In this document: positions 51,963 through 61,577 of the stretch, piece by piece
How the letters are laid out: every line of letters starts with the position of its first letter
Position numbering within the stretch: the first letter of the stretch is position 1
Assembly: GCA_966212235.1 (NCBI GenBank)
Contig: CBIHPP010000014.1
Coordinates: 1 to 64,000, forward strand
Direction of reading: 5' to 3'
DNA length: 64,000 nt
From: Niastella sp966212235
GTDB lineage: Bacteria > Bacteroidota > Bacteroidia > Chitinophagales > Chitinophagaceae
Program-made: the position numbers and the translations under genes
Notes under the pieces: generated by a model
Seen by the model: the letters and a program-made list of their open reading frames with translations, nothing else
Database searches by the model: none
Told to the model about the DNA's origin: nothing

Positions 51963-52349
51963 ATGGACTTAATTTATTGAATGAAGAAATGGTAGATAGC
52001 CCTGGGTAGGCACGGATTTTCTCCATCAGTTGCTTGGCAACTAATACAATGAAATGGCAACCTGTAAGAATAAAAAAGTATTGATCTTTCGATAGTGGTT
52101 CTTAACGTAAGCGTTGTGCTTTTCCAGGAAATGAGGCGTAATTCCTAAGTTACAAAAAAATATAGAAAGTGACAACAGAAAAGTGGGCAGGCTTGCTGAG
52201 GAACCAGGCAGGCTGGAAAGTTGACAGGCTGCCGGCCTTGCTTCGTGCTCCGGCGTTGACAGCCGTCTCCGCCGGTTGGCGGATTTGGCGTCGGACGAAA
52301 CTATAGCGCAAGCGACCGAAGCCTTGTGAAGGCAGGTTAACAGGTTGAC
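51963..52349. other. Gene-free interval with mosaic repeats
   Basis: No gene is seen. 51963-52160 would hold the SHOCT promoter. 52190-52349 is GC-richer and mosaic: AGGCTTGCTGAGG/AGGCAGGCTGG words, GACAGGCTGCCGG and GACAGCCGTCTCC words, a palindrome TCCGCC-GGTT-GGCGGA (52268-52283) related to those at 21564 and 42061, and an AACAGGTTGACC word as at 48500. Confidence 0.5.
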
Positions 52350-52466
52350 CTAAGAGTAAATATTGAGGTCGCTGTCGTTTTTATTGCCTTTATTGTTTAA
52401 ATAAAAGGATAATATCAAGCCTATCAGAACAATGCCGGTGATGATGGGAAAAGCTATTGAATGCAT
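52350..52466 (-). CDS. 38-residue single-span membrane peptide
   Basis: ATG at 52466 opens MHSIAFPIITGIVLIGLI, continues LSFYLNNKGNKN and ends LNIYS at TAG 52350-52352. There is one membrane helix and a charged C-terminal tail. Small one-helix proteins of this shape are common in Bacteroidota and are often missed. There is no tight neighbour to confirm it, so support is composition only. It lies downstream of the metalloprotease terminator on the same strand. Confidence 0.45.
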   Translation of the reverse strand: MHSIAFPIITGIVLIGLILSFYLNNKGNKNDSDLNIYS

Positions 52467-52556
52467 AATGCCGTTTTATATATAGGGTTAGACGGTTAAC
52501 CTGCCGGAATATTGTTAACCGGTTGCAAGTTATTGGTTAATGAGAGGGAGGGGGGT

Positions 52557-52592
52557 AAAAAAAACGGAGCGGGTGGCATGTTCCCGCTCCGT
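52557..52592 (-). terminator. Rho-independent terminator of the metalloprotease gene
   Basis: On the minus strand ACGGAGCGGG pairs with CCCGCTCCGT (52564-52573 and 52583-52592 on plus), followed by a run of eight T. It lies 75 bp after the stop at 52667. Confidence 0.9.
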
Positions 52593-52666
52593 GATGACGG
52601 ACTTTTACTAATGGACTATTCTCTTCATGCCATACTCTTTTGCTTTCAAAGGGACATGAACCTTTA

Positions 52667-55279
52667 TCAGCGTTTTATTAATTTCTTTGTGATCGTTTCT
52701 TTACCGGTATTTATTTTAAGGAAATACATGCCTGTTTTCAGGTTTGAAATATTAATATGTTGTCCGCTTAAGATGCGAGGTGCCGTAAATACCACAGCGC
52801 CGTTTATGTTAACAATTTTTACATCAAAAACATCACCCATATTACCATACTGTATGACCATTTCACTGGTAACCGGGTTAGGTAAGATCTTCATGGTAGC
52901 CGTATAATCGATAAACGGCACTACACCGCCATCATCACCAGCTGCTGCGGCCCGTGCCGTAGTAGCCTGACGAACCACCACAGAGCTGCTCCAGTCGTTT
53001 AAGTTCACCGTAGTACCACCTGATAAACCTACCGACACCAGGCAAGCGAAATTGCTTCTGAACAAATAAGCCGCGCCAGTGAAATTATCATCGCGGTACA
53101 GGATCACTTCAAATCCGCTGCTTACTTTTAAAGAAGAGATATCATCGTTCACAGCGCCCCGCGACATTAACTGGTTCAATGTATATGTACCAACCGGCAG
53201 GCTGATAGCATATCCGCCATAGTTACAATCTTTGTAAACGATAGCACCGGCCGGGTTGTTCACAACAACACTGATCTGTGCCGTCGCCTGTCCACCGCGG
53301 TCATCGGTAGCTACAGCTTTAACCGCATATGTACCACCGCCTGCGCCTGACCAGGTAAATGAATACGGACTGGTAAGGTCTTCACCCAGTTTGGTGGTGC
53401 CATTAAAGAATTCCACTTTGCTGATGGTGCCATCGGCATCCGAAGCATTGGCATTAATGGTAATGCTGGCCGGTGAAGTAAACGTACTGCCGCTTGCGGG
53501 TGAGGTAATGCTTACTGCCGGTAATTTGTTGGTGATAGAACGTACACGGATAGAAGATGCAGAATCATTCCAGCCGCTGCTAACCAGGCACGCAACATCG
53601 CCGGTATAACCTGCGAAGCTTCCGGTGAAATTGTCGTTTTTATACAACACCACTTCATAACCTGATGTTATTTTAATAGACGATACATCTTTATTGGTGA
53701 TGCCTTTAGCTGTCAGTTGTGCGATCGTGTAGCTGCCTTCGTTTAATCCGATAGCATAGGTACCGGTGTAGTTACAATCTTTATAGAAGATGGCAACACC
53801 TGTTGGGGTAGTACCGCCTGCTACAGTTCCTGTAATGGTATAAGTACCTAATGATCCGTAATTGGAATAACCGGTGGTGGAAGGGGACCCTGAACCCGTA
53901 CCTGTAACCGAAACATAGTATGTGCCAGCCGCCAGTGTGCTACTGATGGTAGCGTTTAAAGTAGTGGGGTTGGCAGAAGTAATAACTGTTCCGGTATTGT
54001 TATATAGCGTAGCTACAATATCCAGGTTGGGAGAATATGCATTGGGACTGAAGGTGAGGTTGGCATTACCGCCGTTTGTAGTAAAGGCGAACATGTCCAC
54101 GTCACCGGTGCGTTCAACAACACCGGCATTGCTTACGTTGCCCGATGCATCAACGGTCAGTGAACCGGCTGCTGATATCGAGTTACCATAATCGTCGGCC
54201 CGGTAGCCTACACCATAGGAGGTGCTGGAGATCATAGCGAGGTCGTCCTGTGTGGTACTGGGATTGGCATATTCACCTTTGCTCCATTGTACAAGCGCTT
54301 CATAATAGCCTACACCCATGATAGGCGCCCAGTTGCCCTGGCCTGCATAATATTCTTCGGCAGGAGAAGTTCTTCCATCGTGAGAAAGACCGAACGTGTG
54401 ACCCACTTCATGCGAACCAGCTTCGCCGGCACCTTTAGCGCCACTGTTAAAAACCCAGCAAGGGGTATCATCATTCCATTTAAACGAACCTAAATAGGCT
54501 ACCCCGCCGGCTCCCGGGGCAGCTGTATTGGTAGGCGTAAAAATGCAACGCATTCTTTTCGTTTTTGGGTACGTATTAAAAACGGCCTCACTGGTTGTAA
54601 CATTCAAATGAAACGGACGGTAATCTTCGCTGATCAGTTTCCATACGTTTTCCTTGTCTGCATCCGATAAATTAGCCGGGGCTGCAGTGATCGGATTACC
54701 GTTGTTCCAGCCAGTACCTGAAACATATTGCCCGTCGAAATCAAGCAATACACAACCGTTGCCACCGGGATAGCTTTGCAGGTCGGTAACTGCTGCAACT
54801 GCATTGGCCGTGGGAGCATCGGTTGTGCTGGTGACGGGGATAGTGGTGGTGGCCTGTTGATATTCCACGCAAACCACCTGATTTATATCTGTTTCTTCTA
54901 CAAACACGGCTCCGTTATTATCGGAGTAGTATTTATATGCTTTTTTATTGTCACGTAACAAAATGTGTCCATACACTGTTTTGCCTTCGATCATCAGGTA
55001 GAAAGAAGAATTGGGTACTTTTTCAATGCTACCTGCGAGTTGTTCTGTGCCTGCACCCAACGAACGGCGATGACTGATGGCAGCCGGTAAAGTAAGGGAT
55101 GGTGAAATTTTTAACTGCAGGCGGCTGATGCCGTTTGGCTTTTGTGTTGCAGTAACTTGTTGTCGAAAACTGTTTAAGACGTTGGTGCTGTTTCCAATTG
55201 GATAGCGTTTATCCTGACCGTAGGTTACGGAGGCTATGGCGCAGAGGCCTGCCAGCAGGTACAGATTTAATTTTTGCAT
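52667..55279 (-). CDS. Secreted zinc metalloprotease with PPC, crystallin-like, Ig-like and T9SS domains
   Basis: The protein has 870 residues with a signal peptide (1-21, ending VTYGQ). A propeptide of about 140 residues precedes a metalloprotease domain with HEVGHTFGLSHDG (290-302), the HExxHxxGxxH zinc signature of metzincins. PPC-like DVDMFAFTTNGGNANLTF lies at about 385-470. Two beta/gamma-crystallin-like modules (FYKDCNYTGTYAIGL at about 490-575; YKDCNYGGYAISLPVGTY at about 680-765) flank an Ig-like module (AVSITSPASGSTFTSPASIT). The end is a T9SS sorting domain (KILPNPVTSEMVIQYG, LKTGMYFLKI). It is probably surface-attached or released. It follows the GH18/GH16 genes after an inverted repeat. 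Confidence 0.9.
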   Translation of the reverse strand: MQKLNLYLLAGLCAIASVTYGQDKRYPIGNSTNVLNSFRQQVTATQKPNGISRLQLKISPSLTLPAAISHRRSLGAGTEQLAGSIEKVPNSSFYLMIEGKTVYGHILLRDNKKAYKYYSDNNGAVFVEETDINQVVCVEYQQATTTIPVTSTTDAPTANAVAAVTDLQSYPGGNGCVLLDFDGQYVSGTGWNNGNPITAAPANLSDADKENVWKLISEDYRPFHLNVTTSEAVFNTYPKTKRMRCIFTPTNTAAPGAGGVAYLGSFKWNDDTPCWVFNSGAKGAGEAGSHEVGHTFGLSHDGRTSPAEEYYAGQGNWAPIMGVGYYEALVQWSKGEYANPSTTQDDLAMISSTSYGVGYRADDYGNSISAAGSLTVDASGNVSNAGVVERTGDVDMFAFTTNGGNANLTFSPNAYSPNLDIVATLYNNTGTVITSANPTTLNATISSTLAAGTYYVSVTGTGSGSPSTTGYSNYGSLGTYTITGTVAGGTTPTGVAIFYKDCNYTGTYAIGLNEGSYTIAQLTAKGITNKDVSSIKITSGYEVVLYKNDNFTGSFAGYTGDVACLVSSGWNDSASSIRVRSITNKLPAVSITSPASGSTFTSPASITINANASDADGTISKVEFFNGTTKLGEDLTSPYSFTWSGAGGGTYAVKAVATDDRGGQATAQISVVVNNPAGAIVYKDCNYGGYAISLPVGTYTLNQLMSRGAVNDDISSLKVSSGFEVILYRDDNFTGAAYLFRSNFACLVSVGLSGGTTVNLNDWSSSVVVRQATTARAAAAGDDGGVVPFIDYTATMKILPNPVTSEMVIQYGNMGDVFDVKIVNINGAVVFTAPRILSGQHINISNLKTGMYFLKINTGKETITKKLIKR

Positions 55280-55314
55280 GGTGCTTGGTTAAGATGTGGT
55301 ATGAAATAAAAGAA

Positions 55315-55393
55315 AACCCTGTCAGGCAAAAACCTCTCCATGTTGCATACATATTATTTAAATATGTACACACGGTTTAGGCCTGACAGGGTT
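55315..55393. repeat. Inverted repeat AACCCTGTCAGGC between GH18 and metalloprotease
   Basis: AACCCTGTCAGGC (55315-55327) and GCCTGACAGGGTT (55381-55393) are perfect 13-bp arms around 53 bp. They may form a weak terminator after the GH18 gene. CCTGTCAGG-type arms are a common dispersed theme in Bacteroidota. Confidence 0.75.
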
Positions 55394-55420
55394 AATTATC
55401 TATTGAAATGCTTGTTACAA

Positions 55421-57295
55421 CTACTTAATGAACTGGCGTGTGATCTTCTTACCTTCTTTGCTATACTCCAGTGTATATACACCCGGCGCCAAAGACGATA
55501 CGTTGATCTGGTTCGCAGCCGCACGGGCCGTTACAACCTGTTTGCCCAGCATATCATAAATTCTGATCATGCCACCGGACAATGATTCGCCGCTCATAAT
55601 GTTCAATTGCTGTTTCACTGGATTGGGGTAAATGGTGAATGCTTTACCGCTTTGTACAGAATTGTCGATCAGGCTGTTTACCATTTCAGCGTTTGCGGCT
55701 ACTCTTGCTGAGGATAGCGGAGTAATTCGCACCCAGTTCAAATTCCAGCCACCGGCCTGTGCATACACACCAAAGTTGTACGTACCTGCAGTGACGGTAA
55801 CATTATGCGAAACAGTTGTCCAGTTTTGCCAGCCACCTGTAGAAGGAATAGCAACACCACCCAATTGAATAGTACCTGCATTCAGATCGCACGATACACT
55901 ACCGCCGCCGCTTAAGCTGGCCACACGGTATTCTACTTTATACGTTCCGGTAACAGGGAAATTGATATTGTAATAGGCCATCCAATCGGTTGCATCTATA
56001 TAACCAACATTCGATCCGCCGCCTTCATCCGTGCAGGCTTCTGTTTGAATACCGGCCATGTTGCTGTAGTTTTCTGCCTGTATCAGGGTGCCGGATGATG
56101 ACGTATTGGTGCTGACCACAAGCGATGTTACTTTATCATTCCAGCCATCATCTACCAGGCAATCATCGTCGCCGGTTTTAACCAGGGTAGTGCCGGTGAA
56201 GTTGTCATCCCAGTACAACGTTACTTTGTAACCGCTTTGTACTTTTAAAGAAGAGATATCGTCGTCGTTGATGCCTTTGGCTATCATTTGTGCCCGGGTA
56301 TAGCTACCTGCAGGTAATGAAACGGCTGTGCCGCCATAGCTGCAGTCTTTATAGAAGGTAGCGTTGCCTGTTGTGCCGCCACCTCTGTTCAGCACTACCT
56401 CATGAATAGCAGATAATAATGAATTGGCGCCGGTTGCATCTCCTGACAGTTCCCAGATCATAACACCACTACCCTGATCAAATCCCAAATTGGTTTTACT
56501 TTTTATAGTATTGATACCGTTGTAACCTACACCACTAAATACATCAGCATAAGGATCAGCACCACGGTTAACCAGCTGTGCAAAAGTTTCCCAGCTGGGT
56601 CTGCCATAAAAAGGTACGCCTATTACCGCCTTGGAAGCTGGTAATCCACGGCCTTTCCAGTAGTTGAAAGACGCTACGGCATAATTATAGGTAGAATGGT
56701 CGAAGTTATTATAATCATACGCCATCAGGTTTAAAAAGTCTACTACATTGAATACACTGTTGAGAATGCTACCGCCATTTTCGCCAACTACCGCAGCGGT
56801 CAGTAATTTACCACGGTTGTGCATTTCAGTAGCCAACGACGACATAAGCGTTGCGTAGTTATTGGCTGATGCGCCGGCATCGGGATATTCCCAATCGATA
56901 TCAACACCATCCAAACCATACTGATTTACGAAGCTGATCACCGCGTTTACGAAATTGGTACGATAGGTACTGTTACCGGCCAGGGATTCAAAGCCACTAT
57001 CATCTCCGTTATTCCAACCTCCTATAGCTATCAACACTTTTACACCCCGCGCATGGGCGAGTGAAACAAGGCTTTGCAGTTTTGAAGGATTTTCAACTGC
57101 CTGGATACCCCCTGTAGAAGTAGGTAACGCAAATGCATAATTAATATGGGTCAGCTTGCTGTATTGTATGGCATTCACATCGCCGGTCCAGGAGGGCATG
57201 TAGCCAACCACTCTGAATTGCGCTGCGGCGCGTTGCGCTGATCCCAATACGAGCAAGAGAAGGAATAGTTTTCCTGCTGCTAAAATTTTAGTCAT
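55421..57295 (-). CDS. Secreted chitinase-like GH18 with crystallin-like, CBM6-like and T9SS modules
   Basis: The protein has 624 residues with a signal peptide (1-26, ending RAAAQ). The GH18 barrel covers 27-305 with IAIGGWNNGD and YGLDGVDIDWEYPDA, catalytic glutamate E136, followed by LMAYDYNNFD and MIWELSGDATG. A beta/gamma-crystallin-like module lies at about 312-395 (FYKDCSYGGTAVSLPAGSYT). A CBM6-like module lies at about 398-525 (IQAENYSNMAGIQTEACTDE, YIDATDWMAYYNINFPVTGT). The T9SS domain is at 545-624 (FTIYPNPVKQQLNIMSGESL). The short barrel suggests an endo-acting chitinase or GlcNAc-ase of the bacterial type. It is the third gene of the operon with two GH16 genes (26-bp gap). Confidence 0.93.
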   Translation of the reverse strand: MTKILAAGKLFLLLLVLGSAQRAAAQFRVVGYMPSWTGDVNAIQYSKLTHINYAFALPTSTGGIQAVENPSKLQSLVSLAHARGVKVLIAIGGWNNGDDSGFESLAGNSTYRTNFVNAVISFVNQYGLDGVDIDWEYPDAGASANNYATLMSSLATEMHNRGKLLTAAVVGENGGSILNSVFNVVDFLNLMAYDYNNFDHSTYNYAVASFNYWKGRGLPASKAVIGVPFYGRPSWETFAQLVNRGADPYADVFSGVGYNGINTIKSKTNLGFDQGSGVMIWELSGDATGANSLLSAIHEVVLNRGGGTTGNATFYKDCSYGGTAVSLPAGSYTRAQMIAKGINDDDISSLKVQSGYKVTLYWDDNFTGTTLVKTGDDDCLVDDGWNDKVTSLVVSTNTSSSGTLIQAENYSNMAGIQTEACTDEGGGSNVGYIDATDWMAYYNINFPVTGTYKVEYRVASLSGGGSVSCDLNAGTIQLGGVAIPSTGGWQNWTTVSHNVTVTAGTYNFGVYAQAGGWNLNWVRITPLSSARVAANAEMVNSLIDNSVQSGKAFTIYPNPVKQQLNIMSGESLSGGMIRIYDMLGKQVVTARAAANQINVSSLAPGVYTLEYSKEGKKITRQFIK

Positions 57296-57321
57296 GATTA
57301 TTAGTTTTTACAGGTTTCGGA

Positions 57322-58782
57322 TTATTTTACGAACTCTTTTGTAATTCTTGTTTTGCCTTTGGTGAATATCAATGTGTAGATGCCCGGAGCTAATGCGGAT
57401 ACATTGATATTGGTGCTGGCAGGCCGTGCGGTCATAACCTGTTTGCCCGAAATATCAAAGATGCGGATGAGGCCACCCGATAATGATTCTCCACTTAAGA
57501 TGTTCAATTGTTGTTTAACCGGGTTGGGATAAATGGTAAATGCTTTACCGGTTTGTACAGAATTGTCGATCAGGCTGTTTACCATGTCGGAGTTTGCAGT
57601 CGCTCTTGCTGTGGATAGCGGAGTAATGCGGATCCAGTTTAAATTCCAGCCACCTGCTACCGCAAAGATGCCCGGATTATAGGTGCCGGCTGTAACATTT
57701 ACGTTGTGCGAGATAGTGGTCCAGTTTTGCCAACCACCGGTAGAAGGAACATCCAGTTGTCCCAATACGATGGAGCCGGCGTTCAGGTCAAGCGACAAAC
57801 GACCGCTGCCGCTTAAGCTGGCTACGCGATACTCAATTTTATACGTACCGGAAGTAGGGAATACAACAGAACCGTAAGCCAACCAATCACCGGCATCTAT
57901 CCATCCTACATTGGTGCCACCGTCTGTGTCTGTAGTAGCTTCTGTTTGCACGCCCGACATATTGCTATAGCTTTCTGCCTGAATCAATGTGCCTGTTGGC
58001 GGGGGAGGATTACCACCTGCGTCCTGGTAAACACGTACGTAATCAACATACATTTTTGCAGGGAAACCATTGAGGTCGATGTTAAAGCCGGGCCAGTTAC
58101 CACCAACGGCCATATTCAATAAAATGAATTGATTGTTATGGAATTCGCTGGTGCCGTTGATGCCGCCGCCAATGTACATTTCATGGAATTTGGCTCCATC
58201 GAGGAACCATTTAATGTAATTCGCGTCCCATTCAATACTGTACACGTGATAATCAGTCACTGTACAAGCGGTACTACCACCATAAGAGGCATGCTGATTA
58301 TTATTATCCAACCAGTGTGGAGTACCATATGTTCTGTTTTCGGCATTAATGTGTTCCATCACATCAATTTCACCACAGGCCGGCCAGCTTACTGTTGAAA
58401 TATTATCACCCAGCATCCAGAATGCGGGCCAGATACCCGAGAACGCAGGCATCTTGATGCGTGCTTCGATCTTACCGTATTTCCAGGATTTTTTACCCTG
58501 GGTCTTCATGCGGGTAGAAGTATAATTAAAGCCGCCAAACGATTCACGTTTAGCTGTAATAACCAATTGCTGGTTTTCGATAGTGGCGTTCTCGCGACGG
58601 TAGTATTGCAGTTCATTGTTACCCCAGCCGCTGCCGCCGTTGCCGGTTTCAAAAACCCAATCGGCGCTGATGCTGTTGGTAAATTCATCCTGCCACACAA
58701 GCTGCCAGTTCTGCGCCCCGGCATTTTTTTGTAGCGTGGTCAATGCACCCAGTAATAAACAAGTGGGTATAAACTTTTTCAT
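57322..58782 (-). CDS. Secreted endo-beta-glucanase GH16 with CBM6-like and T9SS modules
   Basis: The protein has 486 residues with a signal peptide (1-23, ending NAGAQ). The GH16 domain covers 25-255. ACGEIDVMEH gives nucleophile E138 and acid/base E143 of the laminarinase-type ExDxxE site, and YGKIEARIKMPAFSGIWPAF is typical of beta-1,3-glucanases. A PPPP linker leads to a CBM6-like module (266-390, IQAESYSNMSGVQTEATTDT). The T9SS domain is 408-486 (FTIYPNPVKQQLNILSGESL). It should cut beta-1,3(-1,4)-glucans such as laminarin or fungal wall glucan outside the cell. It is a tandem paralogue of the upstream gene (47-bp gap) but lacks that gene's crystallin-like module. Confidence 0.95.
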   Translation of the reverse strand: MKKFIPTCLLLGALTTLQKNAGAQNWQLVWQDEFTNSISADWVFETGNGGSGWGNNELQYYRRENATIENQQLVITAKRESFGGFNYTSTRMKTQGKKSWKYGKIEARIKMPAFSGIWPAFWMLGDNISTVSWPACGEIDVMEHINAENRTYGTPHWLDNNNQHASYGGSTACTVTDYHVYSIEWDANYIKWFLDGAKFHEMYIGGGINGTSEFHNNQFILLNMAVGGNWPGFNIDLNGFPAKMYVDYVRVYQDAGGNPPPPTGTLIQAESYSNMSGVQTEATTDTDGGTNVGWIDAGDWLAYGSVVFPTSGTYKIEYRVASLSGSGRLSLDLNAGSIVLGQLDVPSTGGWQNWTTISHNVNVTAGTYNPGIFAVAGGWNLNWIRITPLSTARATANSDMVNSLIDNSVQTGKAFTIYPNPVKQQLNILSGESLSGGLIRIFDISGKQVMTARPASTNINVSALAPGIYTLIFTKGKTRITKEFVK

Positions 58783-58829
58783 AGAAAGAAAGTTTAATGT
58801 TTTTAAAATTGTTTAATAGTCAATTGTTT

Positions 58830-60554
58830 TTATTTCACAAACTCTTTAGTAATTCTTGTTTTGTTTTTGGTGAATACGAGTGTATACACCCCTGGCGACA
58901 ATGCCGATACATCGATGTTGTTGCTGGAAGGCATTGCCGTTATAACCAGTTTACCGCTAAGATCAAATATGCGGATCATGCCACCTGCCAGGGATTCACC
59001 ACTGGTGATGTTCAATTGTTGCTTAACCGGGTTGGGATAAATGGTAAATGCTTTACCTGTTTGCACTGAATTATTGATCAGCGTATTCATCATGTCGCCT
59101 CTGGCAGCTTGCGCTGTAGTTGAAGCGAGCGGTGTTATACGGATCCAGTTCAGGTTCCAGCCACCTGATACGGCATAAATACCCGGTTCATAAGTGCCGG
59201 CATTGACAAATACATAGTGAGAAATAGTGGTCCAGTTTTGCAAACCGCCGGTTGAAGGAATATCCATGGTTCCCAGGACAATATCACCGCCGTTCAGATC
59301 GAGAGACAACTGGCCGCCGGCATTTAAGCTGGCCACGCGGTATTCAATTTTGTAGGTACCGGATGTGGGGAATACAAGAGGGCTATACGCCATCCAATCC
59401 GTGGCATCGATCGACTTAACGTTCAATCCGCCCCCTTCGTCTGTGGTAGCTTCTGTTTGCACACCCTGCATGGCACTGTAGCTTTCTGCCTGTATCAGCG
59501 TACCTGCGGCAGTATTGGTGCCGATCACTAATGAAGTTAGCTGGTCATTCCAGCCGTCATCCACCAGGCATGCGTCATCGGCTGTTTTATCCAGCTTGCT
59601 GCCGGTGAAATTATCATTCTGGTATAATGTTGCCTTATAACCGCTTTTCACTTTTAAAGAAGAAATGTCTTCGTTGGCTATTCCTTTAGCCTGCAATTGT
59701 GCCAGGGTATAGCTTCCTTCGGTCAATGCCACGGCAGTGCCGCCGTAGTTGCAATCTTTATACACTACTACCGGACCGGTAGTAGTGTTGCCGGTATCCT
59801 GGTAAACACGTACATAATCAACATACATTTTTGCCGGAAAACCATTGGGATCGATATTAAAGCCGGGCCAGTCACCGCCAACGGCCATGTTCAACAGGAT
59901 AAAAAATTTGTTGTGGAATTCGCTGCTGCCGTTGATGCCGCCACCGATGTATACTTCGTGGAATTTAACGCCATCGAGATACCAGCGAATATAATTGGCA
60001 TCCCATTCAATGCCATAGACATGATAATCAGTAACGGTAGCCGCGGTTTGGCCACCATTGGAGGTAAGCTTATTATTGTTATCTGTCCAGTGTGCGGTAC
60101 CATAGGTTATGTTCTCCGAATTGATATGCTCCATCACGTCTATTTCTCCGCAGTTCGGCCAGTTTACGGTAGTAATGTTATCGCCCATCATCCAGAACGC
60201 AGGCCAGATGCCTGAGAAAGCGGGCATCTTGATACGAGCTTCGATCTTCCCATATTTCCAGGATTTCTTACCCAGGGTTTTCATGCGGGTGGACGTATAA
60301 TTGTAGCCACCGAATGATTCCCGTTTGGCAGTGATCACCAATTGTCCGTTTTCAATACTGGCATTTTCTTTCCGGTAATATTGCAGTTCGTTGTTGCCCC
60401 AGCCGTTGGCGTTGCCGGTTTCAAAAACCCAATCGGAACTTATTCCGTTTTCAAATTCATCCTGCCATACGAGCTGCCAGCTTTGTGCCTGTGCATTTTT
60501 TTGTAGTGTATTTAGTGCACCCAATAATAAAAATGTGGGTATAAGTTTTTTCAT
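58830..60554 (-). CDS. Secreted endo-beta-glucanase GH16 with crystallin-like, CBM6-like and T9SS modules
   Basis: The protein has 574 residues with a signal peptide (1-23, ending NAQAQ). GH16 covers 25-255 with NCGEIDVMEH (E137, E142). An inserted beta/gamma-crystallin-like module (264-347, VYKDCNYGGTAVALTEGSYT, DDACLVDDGWNDQLTSLVIG) has no counterpart in the neighbouring paralogue. A CBM6-like module (352-475, IQAESYSAMQGVQTEATTDE) and a T9SS domain (495-574, FTIYPNPVKQQLNITSGESL) follow. The role is the same as that of the downstream GH16. It is the first gene of the operon GH16-GH16-GH18; no clear promoter is recognised in the upstream 1 kb. Confidence 0.95.
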   Translation of the reverse strand: MKKLIPTFLLLGALNTLQKNAQAQSWQLVWQDEFENGISSDWVFETGNANGWGNNELQYYRKENASIENGQLVITAKRESFGGYNYTSTRMKTLGKKSWKYGKIEARIKMPAFSGIWPAFWMMGDNITTVNWPNCGEIDVMEHINSENITYGTAHWTDNNNKLTSNGGQTAATVTDYHVYGIEWDANYIRWYLDGVKFHEVYIGGGINGSSEFHNKFFILLNMAVGGDWPGFNIDPNGFPAKMYVDYVRVYQDTGNTTTGPVVVYKDCNYGGTAVALTEGSYTLAQLQAKGIANEDISSLKVKSGYKATLYQNDNFTGSKLDKTADDACLVDDGWNDQLTSLVIGTNTAAGTLIQAESYSAMQGVQTEATTDEGGGLNVKSIDATDWMAYSPLVFPTSGTYKIEYRVASLNAGGQLSLDLNGGDIVLGTMDIPSTGGLQNWTTISHYVFVNAGTYEPGIYAVSGGWNLNWIRITPLASTTAQAARGDMMNTLINNSVQTGKAFTIYPNPVKQQLNITSGESLAGGMIRIFDLSGKLVITAMPSSNNIDVSALSPGVYTLVFTKNKTRITKEFVK

Positions 60555-61577
60555 AGAATTTTATACTTTCTTGTTTAATGGATCGTGAACCTGCAATCAG
60601 CATTATGCATAGCGCATAACACATTGCCCCGACCTGTCGGAAAAAGCGCTGTAACCAGTAAACGGGATGTATCCCGCAACCGGTGTCAAATAACGGAATT
60701 GGGTAACTGGTTACATGCAACCTGTAACCTGTACCTTACAACGGTAACGTATCACTGGTAACCTGCAACGGGTAACCGGTGACTGAGATAATCAAAGGGG
60801 AAAAAAATTGGAATTCCTAAATAATGCCAGGGAAGCGGGTATTACCCACTTAAATACTAAGGGATGCTGCTACAACTTACATTACTGCATTTAAGCAAGT
60901 GATTTCTATGAAGAAGGTAAAAACAAAAATCACTCCAATTAACTCATTTCGCTAAATCGTTTTGGAATTTCAAAGCTATAAATGATTATCATGATGAAAA
61001 AGAGTAAAATTACTCGATAATTTCGCCCTGCTAAATTGATAGCCTTGCAATGCTATCAATTCATCTATATAACACTGGACTGATGCAAAACCTTAAGAAT
61101 GCCTGTTCACCGGGAAAGCTTTGTTTATATATATGTGTTCTGTTCTCATTATCAGCTTAAATATAACGGCAATCAATAATGTGGAAAAAAATAAAACTGC
61201 TTTCGTAAACAAAATATTTTAAACAGTATTTACTTTGCACCTGCTTCTTCAACTATATTACTGCAATTACTATTACCTTCTTCATTGTTTTTTTACGCTT
61301 AATGCGTTTAGTTTAATGTGCCTTCTGTTATGCGAAGCATGAAACAGGGGCGCAGTCGGTATTGTTTTATCCTTTGCTATCCAAATGCTTAACGTGAAAT
61401 GCAAAATGCTTGTTTTACGTTAATGCCAAACGCGAACCGTTATTCACTTCTTCGGCGTTAAGCGTTCGGCAATCATTGTTTTGCATTCAGCTTTATGCGT
61501 TTCATTTTGTGTTTTGAGCGTTCGGCGTTATGCGTTGGGCGTTCAGTATTTTAATTGTATGTATTGTTAATCTAAAA
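60555..61577. other. Gene-free interval with low-complexity repeats
   Basis: This is a divergent region between GH16 and the large GH18 gene. 60640-60790 holds clustered GTAACC/GGTTAC words in both orientations (GGGTAACTGGTTACATGCAA, CAACCTGTAACCTG). 60600-60625 has nested GCATTATGCATAGCGCATAA palindromes. 61380-61560 is built of GCGTTCGGCGTTA/TTAAGCGTTCGG words related to those at 31930-32080. 60830-61370 is AT-rich with no gene I can support. Confidence 0.6.

Noticed and set aside
61083..61160. 25-codon ORF resembling a signal peptide
   Set aside because: It ends in a stop directly after the hydrophobic stretch and nothing recognisable follows in other frames; could be a remnant, but too short to call.
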